The position numbers and the translations under genes are program-made. The notes beneath the pieces are model-generated. The model worked only from the letters and a program-made list of their open reading frames with translations, had not been told where the DNA came from and did not search any database. This document shows positions 32,583-43,211 of a stretch of DNA of 64,000 nt, in pieces. Position 1 is the first letter of the stretch; every line of letters starts with the position of its first letter. This DNA is from Trifolium pratense (lineage: Eukaryota > Streptophyta > Magnoliopsida > Fabales > Fabaceae): NCBI RefSeq assembly GCF_020283565.1, contig NC_060062.1, positions 20,494,127-20,558,126 of the forward strand. Reading direction: 5' to 3'.

Positions 32583-34340
32583 ATGTCTAAACCTGCAAAA
32601 TTCATCTCAGAAGGAGGATCATCAAATAGACCACCTCTTTTTGAAGGAAATGACTACTACTACTGGAAAGACAAGATGGAATTGTTTCTTAGGTCACAAG
32701 ATATCAATATGTGGGCTGTAGTAGAAGTTGGAGACTATGCTCCACTGGTCAAAGACTCATTCACACCAAAACCACAGCTTGAGTGGACAACTCAAGAATC
32801 TGACAGGGTACTACTAAACACTAAAGCTCAATTATTTATTAAAAGTGCTTTGTGCAGGGAAGAATATGACAGGATCATGGAATGCAAGACGGCCAAAGAT
32901 ATGTGGACCACTCTTCAAACACACCATGAAGGAACCAGCCACATAAAAGAAACAAGGATTGACATAGGAGTAAGAAAATTTGAACTATTTGAAATGAGTA
33001 ACAGTGAAACTATAGATCAAATGTATGGAAGGTTTACAGTTATCATAAATGAGCTAAATTCTCTTGGTAAAAAATATACCACACATGAGAGAATAAGAAA
33101 GCTACTAAGATGTCTACCAGAAGAATGGAGACACATAGTAACTGCAATAACTGTAGCAAAAGATCTCAAAACAATGGATCTGGAAGATTTCATTGGATCC
33201 TTAAAAGCTCATGAAGCAATACTTCAAGAAAAGAAACCAGCAAAGAACAAAATGATTGCTCTAGAATCACAAGTAGAAGAGAACTTAAAAAGAGAAATAA
33301 GATGTGATGAAGAGAATCATCTTCAACAAGACGATGAAGAAGAAATAGCTTTTCTTTCAAGAAGAATCCAAAAGCTAATGATGAGAAGAAATCAAAACAA
33401 AAGATCATTCCCACCAAGAAGAAATGAAGCTGACCTAAGCCAAGTAAAATGCTACGGATGCAATCAAACTGGACATTACAAAAATGAATGTCCAAATCTA
33501 AAGCAAAGAAAACCTCCCTACAAATCTATGATGGCTACATGGGACGATCTAGAAGATATACCAGAAGAAGAAGCAAATGTTTGCCTAATGGCAAGAACTG
33601 ACTTTGATGAGGTAAACCTTGAACCTTGTTCATCATGCATGAAAACTGAAAAATTATTTGATAATCTCTTATATGATTCACAAATTACTGCTCAAAAATA
33701 TGATCAACTTAAAATTGAACTTACTAGAGTAATTCAAGAAAAAGATGAATATAAAACTAAAAATAAAATTTTAGAAGAAACTTTGGAAAAAGCTCAGCAT
33801 GATCTAGATAAAGTTTATAAGTTAAGAGAAAACTTAGAACTAAAACAAAGTGTTTCAGTTTTAGAAAAAGACATAACCAAATGTGTGAAAACTACTGAAA
33901 CTTTTGAAAATATTATAGGAGTTCAACAAAGAGTTGTTGATAAAGATGGAATAGGTTCTAAAACGTATCAAACAATTTATGATAAAAATTTCTTACCTAA
34001 AAAGGATCAAAAAATAAAAAGACTATTTTGTTCCTTCTGTCATAAACATGGACATATAAGATACTTTTGCTTTAAGAAAAGATCTACACACCATGTAAAA
34101 GATCATTCTCCAGATAATCTCCAAAACTATTTTCAAAAGAAATCATACAAAAGATCACCTCATAAGAAAATACCATTTAAAAACACTAACCATCAAGGAC
34201 CCAAAACACTATGGGTACCAAAAGTCTTACTAAACTCAAATGCAGGAATGTCTGCTAGCAGTCAAGAAAAAGCCATGGTACTTGGACAGTGGCTGCTCGA
34301 GGCACATGACTGGAGACAGACACAGCTTCCTTTCCCTTGA
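32583..34340 (+). CDS. gag: Copia Gag polyprotein region (585 aa)
   Basis: Starts ATG at 32583 ([12 protein letters not shown]); the upstream extension of the frame has only a TTG. The N-terminal half is a UBN2/DUF4219-type retrotransposon Gag ([17 protein letters not shown]). The first CCHC zinc knuckle [14 protein letters not shown] is at about 289-302. A Lys/Glu-rich coiled coil follows, then a second knuckle [14 protein letters not shown] at about 482-495. The motif GPKTLWVPK precedes the protease junction. After QEKAMVLGQ the reading is out of frame with respect to the protease and stops at 34340, overlapping pol by about 100 nt. It forms the capsid of the element. Confidence 0.92.
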   Translation: MSKPAKFISEGGSSNRPPLFEGNDYYYWKDKMELFLRSQDINMWAVVEVGDYAPLVKDSFTPKPQLEWTTQESDRVLLNTKAQLFIKSALCREEYDRIMECKTAKDMWTTLQTHHEGTSHIKETRIDIGVRKFELFEMSNSETIDQMYGRFTVIINELNSLGKKYTTHERIRKLLRCLPEEWRHIVTAITVAKDLKTMDLEDFIGSLKAHEAILQEKKPAKNKMIALESQVEENLKREIRCDEENHLQQDDEEEIAFLSRRIQKLMMRRNQNKRSFPPRRNEADLSQVKCYGCNQTGHYKNECPNLKQRKPPYKSMMATWDDLEDIPEEEANVCLMARTDFDEVNLEPCSSCMKTEKLFDNLLYDSQITAQKYDQLKIELTRVIQEKDEYKTKNKILEETLEKAQHDLDKVYKLRENLELKQSVSVLEKDITKCVKTTETFENIIGVQQRVVDKDGIGSKTYQTIYDKNFLPKKDQKIKRLFCSFCHKHGHIRYFCFKKRSTHHVKDHSPDNLQNYFQKKSYKRSPHKKIPFKNTNHQGPKTLWVPKVLLNSNAGMSASSQEKAMVLGQWLLEAHDWRQTQLPFP

Positions 34341-37284
34341 GGAAAAGGAAGGAGGAACCGTTACCTTTGGTAATAATGAAAAAGCTAGTATCAAAGGTAA
34401 AGGTATAATAGGTAAAATTAATTCTGCTAAATTAGAAAATGTTCATTATGTAGAGGGTCTAGAACATAACTTAATAAGTATCAGTCAACTGTGTGATAAT
34501 GGTCTTGAAGTAATTTTTAAAACTCATACATGTGAAATTAAGCAAATATCTACTGGAAAAACTCTTTTTAATGGATCAAGAAAAAAGAATGTATATGTCA
34601 TATATCTAGATGAACTGCCTGTTGAGTCATGTTTTGTATCTCTTGAAAAGGATAAATGGATTTGGCACAAAAGGGCAGGACATGTAAATATGAGGACAAT
34701 TGCAAAACTTTCTCAACTTGATCTAGTAAGAGGATTACCAAAGATAAGTTTTGACAAAGATAAATTATGTGAAAGTTGTACAAAAGGAAAACAAACCAAA
34801 AGTAGCTTTAAACCTAAAGACTTTATTTCAACTAAAAGACCTCTTGAATTACTTCACATAGATTTGTTTGGACCTGTCAAAACTACTAGTCTAGGTGGTA
34901 AAAATTATGGCTTTGTTATTGTTGATGACTACTCTAGATACACATGGGTTTTGTTTTTAAAAAGTAAAGATGAATCTTTTGAATCTTTTAAAATCTTTTG
35001 TAAAAAGGTTCAAAATGAAAAAGGTTCAAATATCATTTCCATAAGAAGTGATCATGGTGGAGAATTTGAAAACTCCTATTTTGAATCATTTTTCAATGAA
35101 AATGGTATTTCTCACAACTTTTCTTGTCCAAGAACTCCTCAACAAAATGGAGTTGTTGAAAGGAAAAATAGAACCTTACAAGAAATGGCAAGAACTATGA
35201 TAGATGAATCCAATGTTGAAAAATATTTTTGGGCTGAAGCTATCAACACTGCTTGCTATATCTTGAATAGAATGTCTATAAGAAAAGTTTTAAACAAAAC
35301 ACCTTATGAACTTTGGAAAGATAAAAAACCAAATGTCTCTTATTTTCACATTTTTGGGTGTTATTGTTACATCTTAAATATTAAAGATAATCTAGGAAAA
35401 TTTGACTCTAAATCTGATAAAGGAATTTTCTTAGGATACTCTCTAACCTCTAAAGCATATAGAGTTTATAATCTAACATCAAAATCCTTAGAAGAAAGCA
35501 TGCATGTAAAATTTGATGAATTTGATGATATATCATGTGTAAGAGAAATAGATGATGAAGATGAGCAAAACTCATCAAAAGAACAAGTTATAGAACAGGA
35601 ATCACCACCACAAGAACCTCCTAGAACTTGGAAGGTTGTAAGCAATCACCCTCAAGAACAAATAATAGGTGACACTGCAGAAGGTGTAAGAACCAGAAGA
35701 TCATTTCAAGTTGATGAGAACAATCTAGCTATGATCTCTCAAATTGAGCCAAAATCCATAGAAGAAGCAATCACTGATGAATCATGGATAATTGCTATGA
35801 AAGAAGAACTTTCACAATTTGAGAAAAATGAAGTTTGGAAGCTAGTACCAGATCCTTTAGACCATTCTATCATTGGAACTAGATGGGTCTTCAGAAACAA
35901 AATGGATGAAAATGGTAAGGTAATTCGCAACAAAGCAAGACTTGTTGCTCAAGGTTACAATCAACAAGAAGGTATAGACTATGATGAAACATTTGCACCA
36001 GTAGCAAGGTTAGAAGCAATAAGAATCTTACTTGCATATGCATCTCATAAATGTTTTAAACTTTTTCAAATGGACGTAAAAAGTGCTTTTCTAAATGGAT
36101 TTTTAAATGAAGAGGTTTATGTCCATCAACCTCCTGGTTTTAAAGATGAGCAAAAACCTAATCATGTTTATAAACTTACCAAAGCTCTATATGGACTTAA
36201 ACAAGCACCAAGAGCATGGTATGATAGACTAAGCTCTTTTCTAATTGAAAATGGTTTTTCTAGAGGAAAAATTGATACAACACTCTTTAGAAAAACAAAT
36301 GAAAATGATTTGTTAATTGTACAAGTATATGTTGATGATATTATATTTGGTGCTACTAATGAAAAAATGTGCGAGGATTTTTCAAACCTTATGCAAAGTG
36401 AATTTGAGATGAGCATGATGGGAGAGCTCAGATTCTTTCTTGGCTTGCAAATCAAGCAACAAGATGATGGAATTTTCATTAGTCAAGAAAAATACATCAA
36501 AGATCTTCTCAAAAAATACAACATGAATGAAGCAAAGATCATGACTACTCCAATGCATCCATCAACAAATTTAGATAAAGATGAAAATGGTAAAACTGTG
36601 TCTGAGAAGGAATATAGAGGAATGATTGGATCACTTCTATATTTAACTGCAAGTAGACCAGACATTGTATTCTCAGTTGGTCTTTGTGCAAGATTTCAAA
36701 CATCTCCAAAAGAATCTCATCTTACAGCAGTCAAAAGGATTTTTAGATATTTGGTGGGAACACCAGATGTTGGTCTATGGTATAAAAAGGGATCTCATTT
36801 TGACCTAAAAGCCTATTGTGATGCTGACTATGCTGGTGACAAGCTTGAAAGAAAAAGCACAAGTGGTGCTTGTCAATTTCTTGGTGAAGCTCTTGTAAGT
36901 TGGTGCTGTAGAAAGCAAAACACCATAGCACTCTCAACAACTGAAGCAGAATATGTATCAGCTGCAAATTGTTGTTCACAAGTGATATGGATCAAAAACC
37001 AGCTTGAGGACTTTTCTCTAAGGTACACAAATATTAAAATTCTGTGTGATAATACTAGTGCCATTAATTTATCAAAGAATCCCATTCAGCATTCTAGATC
37101 TAAACATATTGAAATTAAACATCATTTCATACGTGATCATGTTTGCAAAAAGGATATTGAATTAATATTTGTTGACACTGAGTCTCAACTAGCTGATATT
37201 TTTACAAAACCTCTAGTTGAAGATCGTTTTAATTTTATTAAAGAAAATTTAAGAATTATAAAAATTCCAGCTGAACATTGTTGA
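34240..37284 (+). CDS. pol: Copia Pol polyprotein: PR-INT-RT-RNase H (about 1014 aa)
   Basis: In order: aspartic protease motif [14 protein letters not shown] (about 13-26); GAG-pre-integrase HHCC finger (WHKRAGH...CESC, about 140-180); integrase core with [14 protein letters not shown] and VVERKNR carrying D, D and E; reverse transcriptase from WKLVPDP with KSAFLNG and the YVDDIIFG catalytic block; and RNase H with CDADYAGD and STTEAEY. Gene order INT before RT is Copia. The frame is +1 relative to gag; a run of five A at the overlap (CAAGAAAAAGCC) is where the shift would occur. Otherwise intact, suggesting recent activity. Confidence 0.95.
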   Translation: MQECLLAVKKKPWYLDSGCSRHMTGDRHSFLSLEEKEGGTVTFGNNEKASIKGKGIIGKINSAKLENVHYVEGLEHNLISISQLCDNGLEVIFKTHTCEIKQISTGKTLFNGSRKKNVYVIYLDELPVESCFVSLEKDKWIWHKRAGHVNMRTIAKLSQLDLVRGLPKISFDKDKLCESCTKGKQTKSSFKPKDFISTKRPLELLHIDLFGPVKTTSLGGKNYGFVIVDDYSRYTWVLFLKSKDESFESFKIFCKKVQNEKGSNIISIRSDHGGEFENSYFESFFNENGISHNFSCPRTPQQNGVVERKNRTLQEMARTMIDESNVEKYFWAEAINTACYILNRMSIRKVLNKTPYELWKDKKPNVSYFHIFGCYCYILNIKDNLGKFDSKSDKGIFLGYSLTSKAYRVYNLTSKSLEESMHVKFDEFDDISCVREIDDEDEQNSSKEQVIEQESPPQEPPRTWKVVSNHPQEQIIGDTAEGVRTRRSFQVDENNLAMISQIEPKSIEEAITDESWIIAMKEELSQFEKNEVWKLVPDPLDHSIIGTRWVFRNKMDENGKVIRNKARLVAQGYNQQEGIDYDETFAPVARLEAIRILLAYASHKCFKLFQMDVKSAFLNGFLNEEVYVHQPPGFKDEQKPNHVYKLTKALYGLKQAPRAWYDRLSSFLIENGFSRGKIDTTLFRKTNENDLLIVQVYVDDIIFGATNEKMCEDFSNLMQSEFEMSMMGELRFFLGLQIKQQDDGIFISQEKYIKDLLKKYNMNEAKIMTTPMHPSTNLDKDENGKTVSEKEYRGMIGSLLYLTASRPDIVFSVGLCARFQTSPKESHLTAVKRIFRYLVGTPDVGLWYKKGSHFDLKAYCDADYAGDKLERKSTSGACQFLGEALVSWCCRKQNTIALSTTEAEYVSAANCCSQVIWIKNQLEDFSLRYTNIKILCDNTSAINLSKNPIQHSRSKHIEIKHHFIRDHVCKKDIELIFVDTESQLADIFTKPLVEDRFNFIKENLRIIKIPAEHC

Positions 37285-37706
37285 ACAAAATTCCTCTTCC
37301 TGGAGAACGTCAGGAGAACATTCTTTCCCAGAACGAAAAAGATCATGTCTTAAAAATGATATAAGCCATGTCTGAAAACTCTTAAGTGTTTATTTCTCCA
37401 ATTAATTATTACTTTTAAATCTTTTACTCTTCCCATGACATTTGTCTCTCTCTTTCTCACGCCTTAACTCTCTCTCTCTCTCCTTTTAGTTTTCCTAAGT
37501 ACAATTTACAACTATTCATAATTGTACTAAGCTACACCTAACCTATCTATCAAATCCTTTCCTATTCTCTAGACACTCTTTCATTAGTGGTTTATTTAAT
37601 CCAAACAAACTCTACACTCTTTCATCATCACTTCCGTAATCCTCATCTCTTCTCCACTATTCATCAAACCCTCACTGTTCATCTTCCCAAAATCAATTTG
37701 ATTTCA
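37285..37706 (+). other. Spacer between pol and the env-like gene
   Basis: 420 bp, CT-rich (CTCTCTCTCTCTCC near 37470), probably the leader for the third gene or part of its subgenomic RNA. No splice site is confirmed. Confidence 0.5.
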
Positions 37707-39881
37707 ATGGCTCGATTGAAGAGACCAGCCAACAAGAACAAAATGGAAAGTTGTTCATCCTCTTCTCAAAAGTCAGGTACCAAATCATCTTCCTCTACCT
37801 CGTCTAAATCCCTTTCAAATCGTGAAAATGAGATTGAAGTTCAATCAAATCCCTCAAATACTCCTCAAACAAACCAACCCACTTTAGAAACCACACCTGC
37901 ATCACCACCACCATCAATGGTTCAAATCTCTGAAGTTTTAATTGGAGCCATTCCAATCACTTGTAAAACCGTCATTGAACCCATTCAATGTTCTCAAACC
38001 GCTGCTGAAATCAAAACCACCACTCCAAAAATCAAAACTAACCCTATCTCTAAAAAGACTTCAACTTCGAACAAAACCAAAAAATCCAAATCACTTGATG
38101 TTTCAAAAGTCAGAAAATCAAGTAGATTAGCCTCAGGTGCTGGGAGAAGACCAGCAATAGATAAAACTGTGTATTCTCTCTCTGATGATGATTCAGAAAA
38201 TACACACTCAGGCTCTCCAAAAGCCAAATCCGTTCCTGAAATTAAAACCTACTCAAAAAGACCTTCATCGTCCAAACACCACTCCAAACCCTCAAAATCT
38301 GAATCTTCTGAAGAAGATATCATGATTAGAAAACTCAAAAAACCTGCTCCTCTTATTCATGAGGATTGTCAACAAAGCTTCGAAATCTTTTCAAAGAAAA
38401 AACCTGTTCTTCCTGGTAGAGTGTATAACTTTGATGATCTTATCAACACAGATCATGACCTAACTCAATATACCAACCCTCTTGGATGGACAAACTTGTT
38501 CAACATTAGAGAAACTCATTATCCTAACCTTATATCAGCTTTTTACTTCAATGCTGTTATTTCCTCTGAACAAACCTACATTGCCTCTGAACTCAAAGGA
38601 ATCAAATTCAAGGTCACTGAACAACTCCTCAGTGATCTCTTAGATGTACCCTCATCTGGTCACAAACTGTATGGAGAAAGCTGGTTCTCCATGGCAGGAG
38701 TGAACAAGGAAACATTCATGTCTGAAATCTATGAACCCGGAACCTCTCTCAAAAATCCATCCTCTTCCAAACTTAAACTTGTGTTCAAAATGTTTCACAA
38801 CATGTGTCTTCATGCCATCTTTCCCAGAAAAGGTAGCAAGGATAAAGTCACTGACAATGATATGTTGATAATGTATCATATGTTCAACAAAATTCCTCTC
38901 AACCTACCCTATGTCATGCTCAAACATATGGTTTCTGTCATTGAAAATGAATCCAGAAAAGTCACTCTTCCTTATGGTATGTTTCTAACAAGAGTCTTCA
39001 ACAAGTTCAAAGTAAGCTTTGAAGGAGAAGAAGGAAAGAATTCATCTACCACATTCTCTCTAAAGAATATTGGAAGAATGAAGTTCATAGGAGATATTGA
39101 AGACCACACCATTAGTGAACAAGGCCAGAAAAGGAAAAGAGAAGAATTTGAAAAGGACAACAATCTGGACCTTCTAGCTGAAGTCATGACTACACAACAG
39201 GAAGACCATCCAGAGACCGTTCTCCCTGTGTCAGCCAGTGAAAAAAGCAAGGAAAGTGTAAGTGAGAAAACCACCTCCATTCAGTTTAATCCCTTTGTAT
39301 CCTTAGAATTTGATAACTTAGGACATAACTCTGAAAATCAATTCACCACTGTCTTAACTGATGGTTTTTCAAACAATCCAGTGAATACATCAATTTTCTC
39401 ACCTTTGATGACATCACCTCAAACCTCTTTCAACACCACCACTTCAGATTTTCTGAGAAATTTCATTCAAACCCCTCCTGAGTATGCTCAGATGCATCAA
39501 CCTGTGTTTACTGATGCTGGACCATCACTACCTTCTTTTCCTCCAAATTTTGCTTCACTTAGCTCTTTTTGCACAAATATCCCACATGATTCCGCTGCAT
39601 ATCAAAGTTCTGCCAACATTCATTCCTTCACTAACAAGTCTTCCAAAAAATCAAAAGTTGAAAAAGATATGACTAAGATCTTCCAAGCCATCAAAATCAA
39701 CAACACTCTGATGAACTACACCATCCATGAACACCAACTCTTCAGAACTTGGCTCACAGAAGAATTTTGCCCAGCAATGCGTATCAATCCACCTCCATTC
39801 AATCCTCCTCCACAAGTTCCTGATTTTCCAGAACTTGACCAGGATTCCAGCCCTGATAACTCTCCACCAGCTGATCCTTAG
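37707..39881 (+). CDS. SIRE-type extra gene, env-like/plant transposon protein (724 aa)
   Basis: Starts MARLKRPANKNK at 37707; the frame upstream opens only from a GTG. The first 230 residues are Ser/Thr/Lys-rich and disordered. The middle (about 230-460) is a conserved block typical of the extra gene of SIRE/Maximus elements: GRVYNFDDL, ELKGIKFKVTEQLLSDLLDVPSSG, MYHMFNKIPLNLPYVML. A coiled Lys/Glu stretch and a Pro-rich C terminus follow. No signal peptide or obvious fusion peptide or transmembrane anchor is seen, so 'env-like' is positional; the function is unproven. It lies downstream of pol in a different frame. Confidence 0.82.
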   Translation: MARLKRPANKNKMESCSSSSQKSGTKSSSSTSSKSLSNRENEIEVQSNPSNTPQTNQPTLETTPASPPPSMVQISEVLIGAIPITCKTVIEPIQCSQTAAEIKTTTPKIKTNPISKKTSTSNKTKKSKSLDVSKVRKSSRLASGAGRRPAIDKTVYSLSDDDSENTHSGSPKAKSVPEIKTYSKRPSSSKHHSKPSKSESSEEDIMIRKLKKPAPLIHEDCQQSFEIFSKKKPVLPGRVYNFDDLINTDHDLTQYTNPLGWTNLFNIRETHYPNLISAFYFNAVISSEQTYIASELKGIKFKVTEQLLSDLLDVPSSGHKLYGESWFSMAGVNKETFMSEIYEPGTSLKNPSSSKLKLVFKMFHNMCLHAIFPRKGSKDKVTDNDMLIMYHMFNKIPLNLPYVMLKHMVSVIENESRKVTLPYGMFLTRVFNKFKVSFEGEEGKNSSTTFSLKNIGRMKFIGDIEDHTISEQGQKRKREEFEKDNNLDLLAEVMTTQQEDHPETVLPVSASEKSKESVSEKTTSIQFNPFVSLEFDNLGHNSENQFTTVLTDGFSNNPVNTSIFSPLMTSPQTSFNTTTSDFLRNFIQTPPEYAQMHQPVFTDAGPSLPSFPPNFASLSSFCTNIPHDSAAYQSSANIHSFTNKSSKKSKVEKDMTKIFQAIKINNTLMNYTIHEHQLFRTWLTEEFCPAMRINPPPFNPPPQVPDFPELDQDSSPDNSPPADP

Positions 39882-39946
39882 AAGCGTTTTCTAAAGCCTC
39901 CCACCTCTTTTTGCTGTTGACAAAAGGGGGAGAATGAACTCTGTAG

Positions 39947-39963
39947 TAATTAGGGGGAGATTG
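39947..39963 (+). other. Polypurine tract region before the 3' LTR
   Basis: AATTAGGGGGAGATTG immediately precedes the 3' LTR, the usual plus-strand primer site. A homologous GGGGGAGATTGT phrase occurs again inside each LTR. Confidence 0.75.
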
Positions 39964-39968
39964 TGAAG

Positions 39969-41704
39969 TTTTTAGACTCTTTTGAATTGTTATGCTTGTT
40001 TCAAATTATGTATTATCAGTCTTAGAATTTGTAGATATAGTTGGAAGTTGTTTTGGTTTCAACTTCTAATTGTATGTTGTTTGAATTCTAAGAATTAGAT
40101 TATGTTTTAAAATTACTTTTATGTTTTGAATCACTTTGTTTTGATCATTAATCATGTACCTGAACAATGTCATATTCTCTGATTATGAGTTTGATTAATG
40201 AATGTTATGTTTGATTCAAATTTATGTCTTTACATATTTTTACTCAATTTGCATTTGCATATTTTATAAATTGATAAAGAATGCTAAAATTGAGGGGGAG
40301 CTTTATATGATTAAATCACAAGTATTATTACTGAATATGGTTTAATCAGAATCACAATCAAAAATTAATTAAAGGTTTTGTCATCATCAAAAAGGGGGAG
40401 ATTGTTGAGACAAAATCCTATTTTGATGTTTTAAAGATAACAACCCTTAATTAAATTTTAATTTGATTCTGATCATTTTGTGATCTAACAAGTGCTCTTG
40501 AGTGATTTAATTTAAGAACAGATGCAATGGATTAAATTAACCTTGTTTCACTCATAAGAAAAGAATCAAACAAGTTTTAGACAAATCTGCAGTAGAAGAA
40601 TGATCTCAGATTGGTCTCCAGACTTGTGTGTTCTAAAGCATAAGCACTTATTCAAGTCAACTGGTACAAGACAAGAAAGAACTTTTTAAGTTGGACTTAT
40701 TAAAGGATCATAACAGTGCAAATAAGTCATTTAAGGCAAGGAATTGATTTTGGTTCTTGAGCTTACTCGAATAAGCTTCTTTAAGGAATAATAACTTCAC
40801 ATCTTGCAACAAGGCTTTATGTTCTCCAAGAACATCATTAAAGAAGTTAATCTAGACCAATGAGAACTCAGCAACAAGTACATACAGCTTGCAATGAAGG
40901 TTCATATCTGATCCCAAGTACAAGCTTATGACATGGGTGGCTACATTCTCCCATAAAAGAGTACTTATCTCACTATTCATTTGTCTCTCAACGGCTATTT
41001 CTTCACTCACAACGGATATGTGTGATGTCCAAGCAACAAAGGAGCATCTCCATCTATAAATAGCATGTTGGTTTAATTGGAAGAGCAAGAACTTCAAGCA
41101 CACAAAGCAATCTAATACATTCAAAAAAAGCTCTCCTTTTCACTCTTACTCTAAAGCTCTTTAGAAATCTAGGATCATATATTTGTAGAGTACTTTGAGT
41201 GTATCAATTTGTAAGCTTCACATCCGGTTAGGTGTATAAGCTTAGATCCAAAGAAATCATTGATAAACTTAGGATTCTCTCAAGTCAATTGGGTATAATT
41301 GATTGAGGTAGAGCAGCTGGTTATAGCTGGATACTTTGTGATCTTGGTTTAAGATCATAAAGGGTCTTTGATCTGGGCTTAGATCAAAGGGAAGTTTTTC
41401 TGTAATCTTGGTCTAGATTATAGTGGATAATCTCACGCAAGTGGGGACTGGAGTAGCCCATACTATTAAGGGGTGAACCAGGATAAATTCTTTGTGTGAT
41501 CTTCTCTTCCCTTACTCTTTTATTTGTGCAAACACTAACTCACACAAATCACTATATTGCACTTACATTTGAGGAGAACGTTCTCCAGTTAATCTAACCA
41601 TTTACTATCATAGTGTGTTATTGTGCTTGAATCGTTTTTGCAGTTAAATTTTTAAAGGGTCACAATTCAAACCCCCCTTTCTTGTGACAAACATTGTTAC
41701 TTCA
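39969..41704 (+). repeat. 3' LTR of the Copia element (1736 bp)
   Basis: Apparently identical to the 5' LTR at 30773-32508. It ends GTTACTTCA and is followed directly by HSP70 coding sequence. Confidence 0.95.
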
Positions 41705-42604
41705 TTACTATCATCGGTGGCTTTCTTGTCAAGGCCATAGGCAAGGGCAGCAGCAGTGGGTTCATTGATGATACGCACGACATTAAGGCCCGCAATGAGT
41801 CCAGCATCCTTCGTGGCCTGGCGCTGGGAGTTATTGAAGTATGCTGGGACGGTAAGAACGACATTCTTCACGTTGGAACCAAGATAAGCCTCAGATATCT
41901 TACGCATCTTCCATAGGACCATGGAGGAAATCTCCTCAGCAGCAAACTGCTTCTCCTCATTCTTGTAGTTAACAACAATCATGGGCTTGTCAGCAGGACC
42001 AGAAATGACCTTGAATGGCCATAGCTTCATGTCACTTTGAACGGAAGCATCAGAGAATCTCCTTCCAATCAGACGCTTCACATCTACAACCACAAATTAG
42101 TTCAATTAACCAATAAGCAAACTACCTCAATAAAACATATCATGTTCTATTGAAATCAAGACAAAAAGTAACTCCATATATATTCATAAAACACAGATTC
42201 GGAGGAAAATGAATTTCCCGATAAACAAAACAACCAAAATAATAATGAAGCTAAACAAAAGTTGAATAGAATCAGTATTTTAGAAACAATGCAAGTACTA
42301 TAGTAAAAATTGTAAATAACAGATTATGATATACAAGTCTATGAAATTTGGACATATGTGAAATTTAAAACAAACGCCAAATAAGGCTACCGAAGATAGT
42401 GTTGGTGGGGTTCCTGGTGACCTGGCTCTTGGCTGCCCCGCCGATCAAGCGCTCAGAATCTGTGAAAGCGACATAAGAGGGGGTGGTCCGGTTGCCTTGT
42501 TCATTCGGGATGATTTTGACACGGTCGTGCTGCCACACTCCAATGCAGGAGTAGGTGGTGCCGAGGTCGATTCCAACAGCAGGGGCCTCTCCTTTTCCAG
42601 CCAT
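41705..42604 (-). pseudogene. 5' part of a cytosolic HSP70 (HSC70) gene, cut by the Copia element
   Basis: Exon 1 is 42391-42604 and exon 2 is 42083 down to 41705 at the LTR. The intron falls after the codon for NPTNTIF, the classical plant HSC70 position. Start [20 protein letters not shown] carries phosphate-1 motif residues; [37 protein letters not shown] and [16 protein letters not shown] are all present. It ends near residue 190, just before the second ATPase lobe (DLGGGTFDVS), so it cannot fold as a chaperone. The last residues before the LTR (DDS) depart from the canonical S-V-G-E sequence. Changes such as IGGAAK for IGDAAK suggest relaxed constraint. No C-terminal half of HSP70 lies in the window. 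Confidence 0.9.
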
Positions 42605-43211
42605 CAATGTCTGAGAACGAAGAAAGAGAAGACCAAGGGAATGGTTATTGTGATCAAATAATGAAATCTGCTACTCGTAGCTTGTTTCAAGTTGAACTAC
42701 AAGAATCAATAGATTACTAGTTATATTATAAAATTCTAATTGAAACACGGTTTTCCAGCATGATCACGTTACATAGTTGAAATTTGGTTCTAATTATATT
42801 ATGCTGTAAACTAAGTATCTAAATAAAAAAATTATTTTTATGGTCAACTATCTAAAATGGTTTAGTTTAACATGACTTCAATTATATTTCCTCTTTTTTT
42901 TTCTTCTTAATTTTGGTGAGTTGGAGTTTCAAGTCAGTACTCAGTACTCAGCAGCATGGATCGTGCTGTGAAGGTGGGAAGAATGGTTCCTCCCAATAAT
43001 TGAAGGAAGGGGATGGTTCCTATGAAATAATGCCTTCATTAATCATATACTAATCATATTACAGTTGGGCATGCAGTACAAGTGGGCTATTAAGTTTACG
43101 TTGACCAAAGAAAGAAAAAAAAAAGGATATAAATGGCATTTTAATTATTATGGTCAATATAAAGATTAACCATGAAAATTACAATTACAGCAATTGCCTC
43201 ATCATCAAATT
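42605..43211. other. HSP70-fragment promoter side and E2 gene 3' side
   Basis: Intergenic, 600 bp. It should hold the HSP70 5' UTR and promoter. I cannot point to a clean heat-shock element; GAATGGTTC near 42982 has the wrong spacing. No TATA box can be named with confidence. Confidence 0.4.

Larger units (their letters stand above)
30773..41704 (+). mobile_element. Complete Ty1/Copia element, SIRE/Maximus type, with env-like gene
   Basis: 10.93 kb: LTR, Met-tRNA PBS, gag, pol (PR-INT-RT-RH), a third long gene, PPT, LTR. The two LTRs are the same length and I found no mismatch by eye, so insertion is very recent. The flanks TTACA (30765-30769) and TTACT (41705-41709) agree in 4 of 5 bases. 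The base before the common LTR core differs between copies (left ATTG, right ATTGTGAAG). It splits the HSP70/NB-ARC-TIR sequence. Confidence 0.96.

Noticed and set aside
37470..37485. CT microsatellite as a splice acceptor for the env-like gene
   Set aside because: Pyrimidine-rich but no clear AG junction with a matching donor could be shown.
42605..42607. Extra N-terminal Met for the HSP70 fragment
   Set aside because: The codon is TTG; the conserved start MAGKGE is at 42604.
42975..42990. Heat-shock element upstream of the HSP70 fragment
   Set aside because: GAA and TTC are spaced by three bases, not two, and no third unit is seen.
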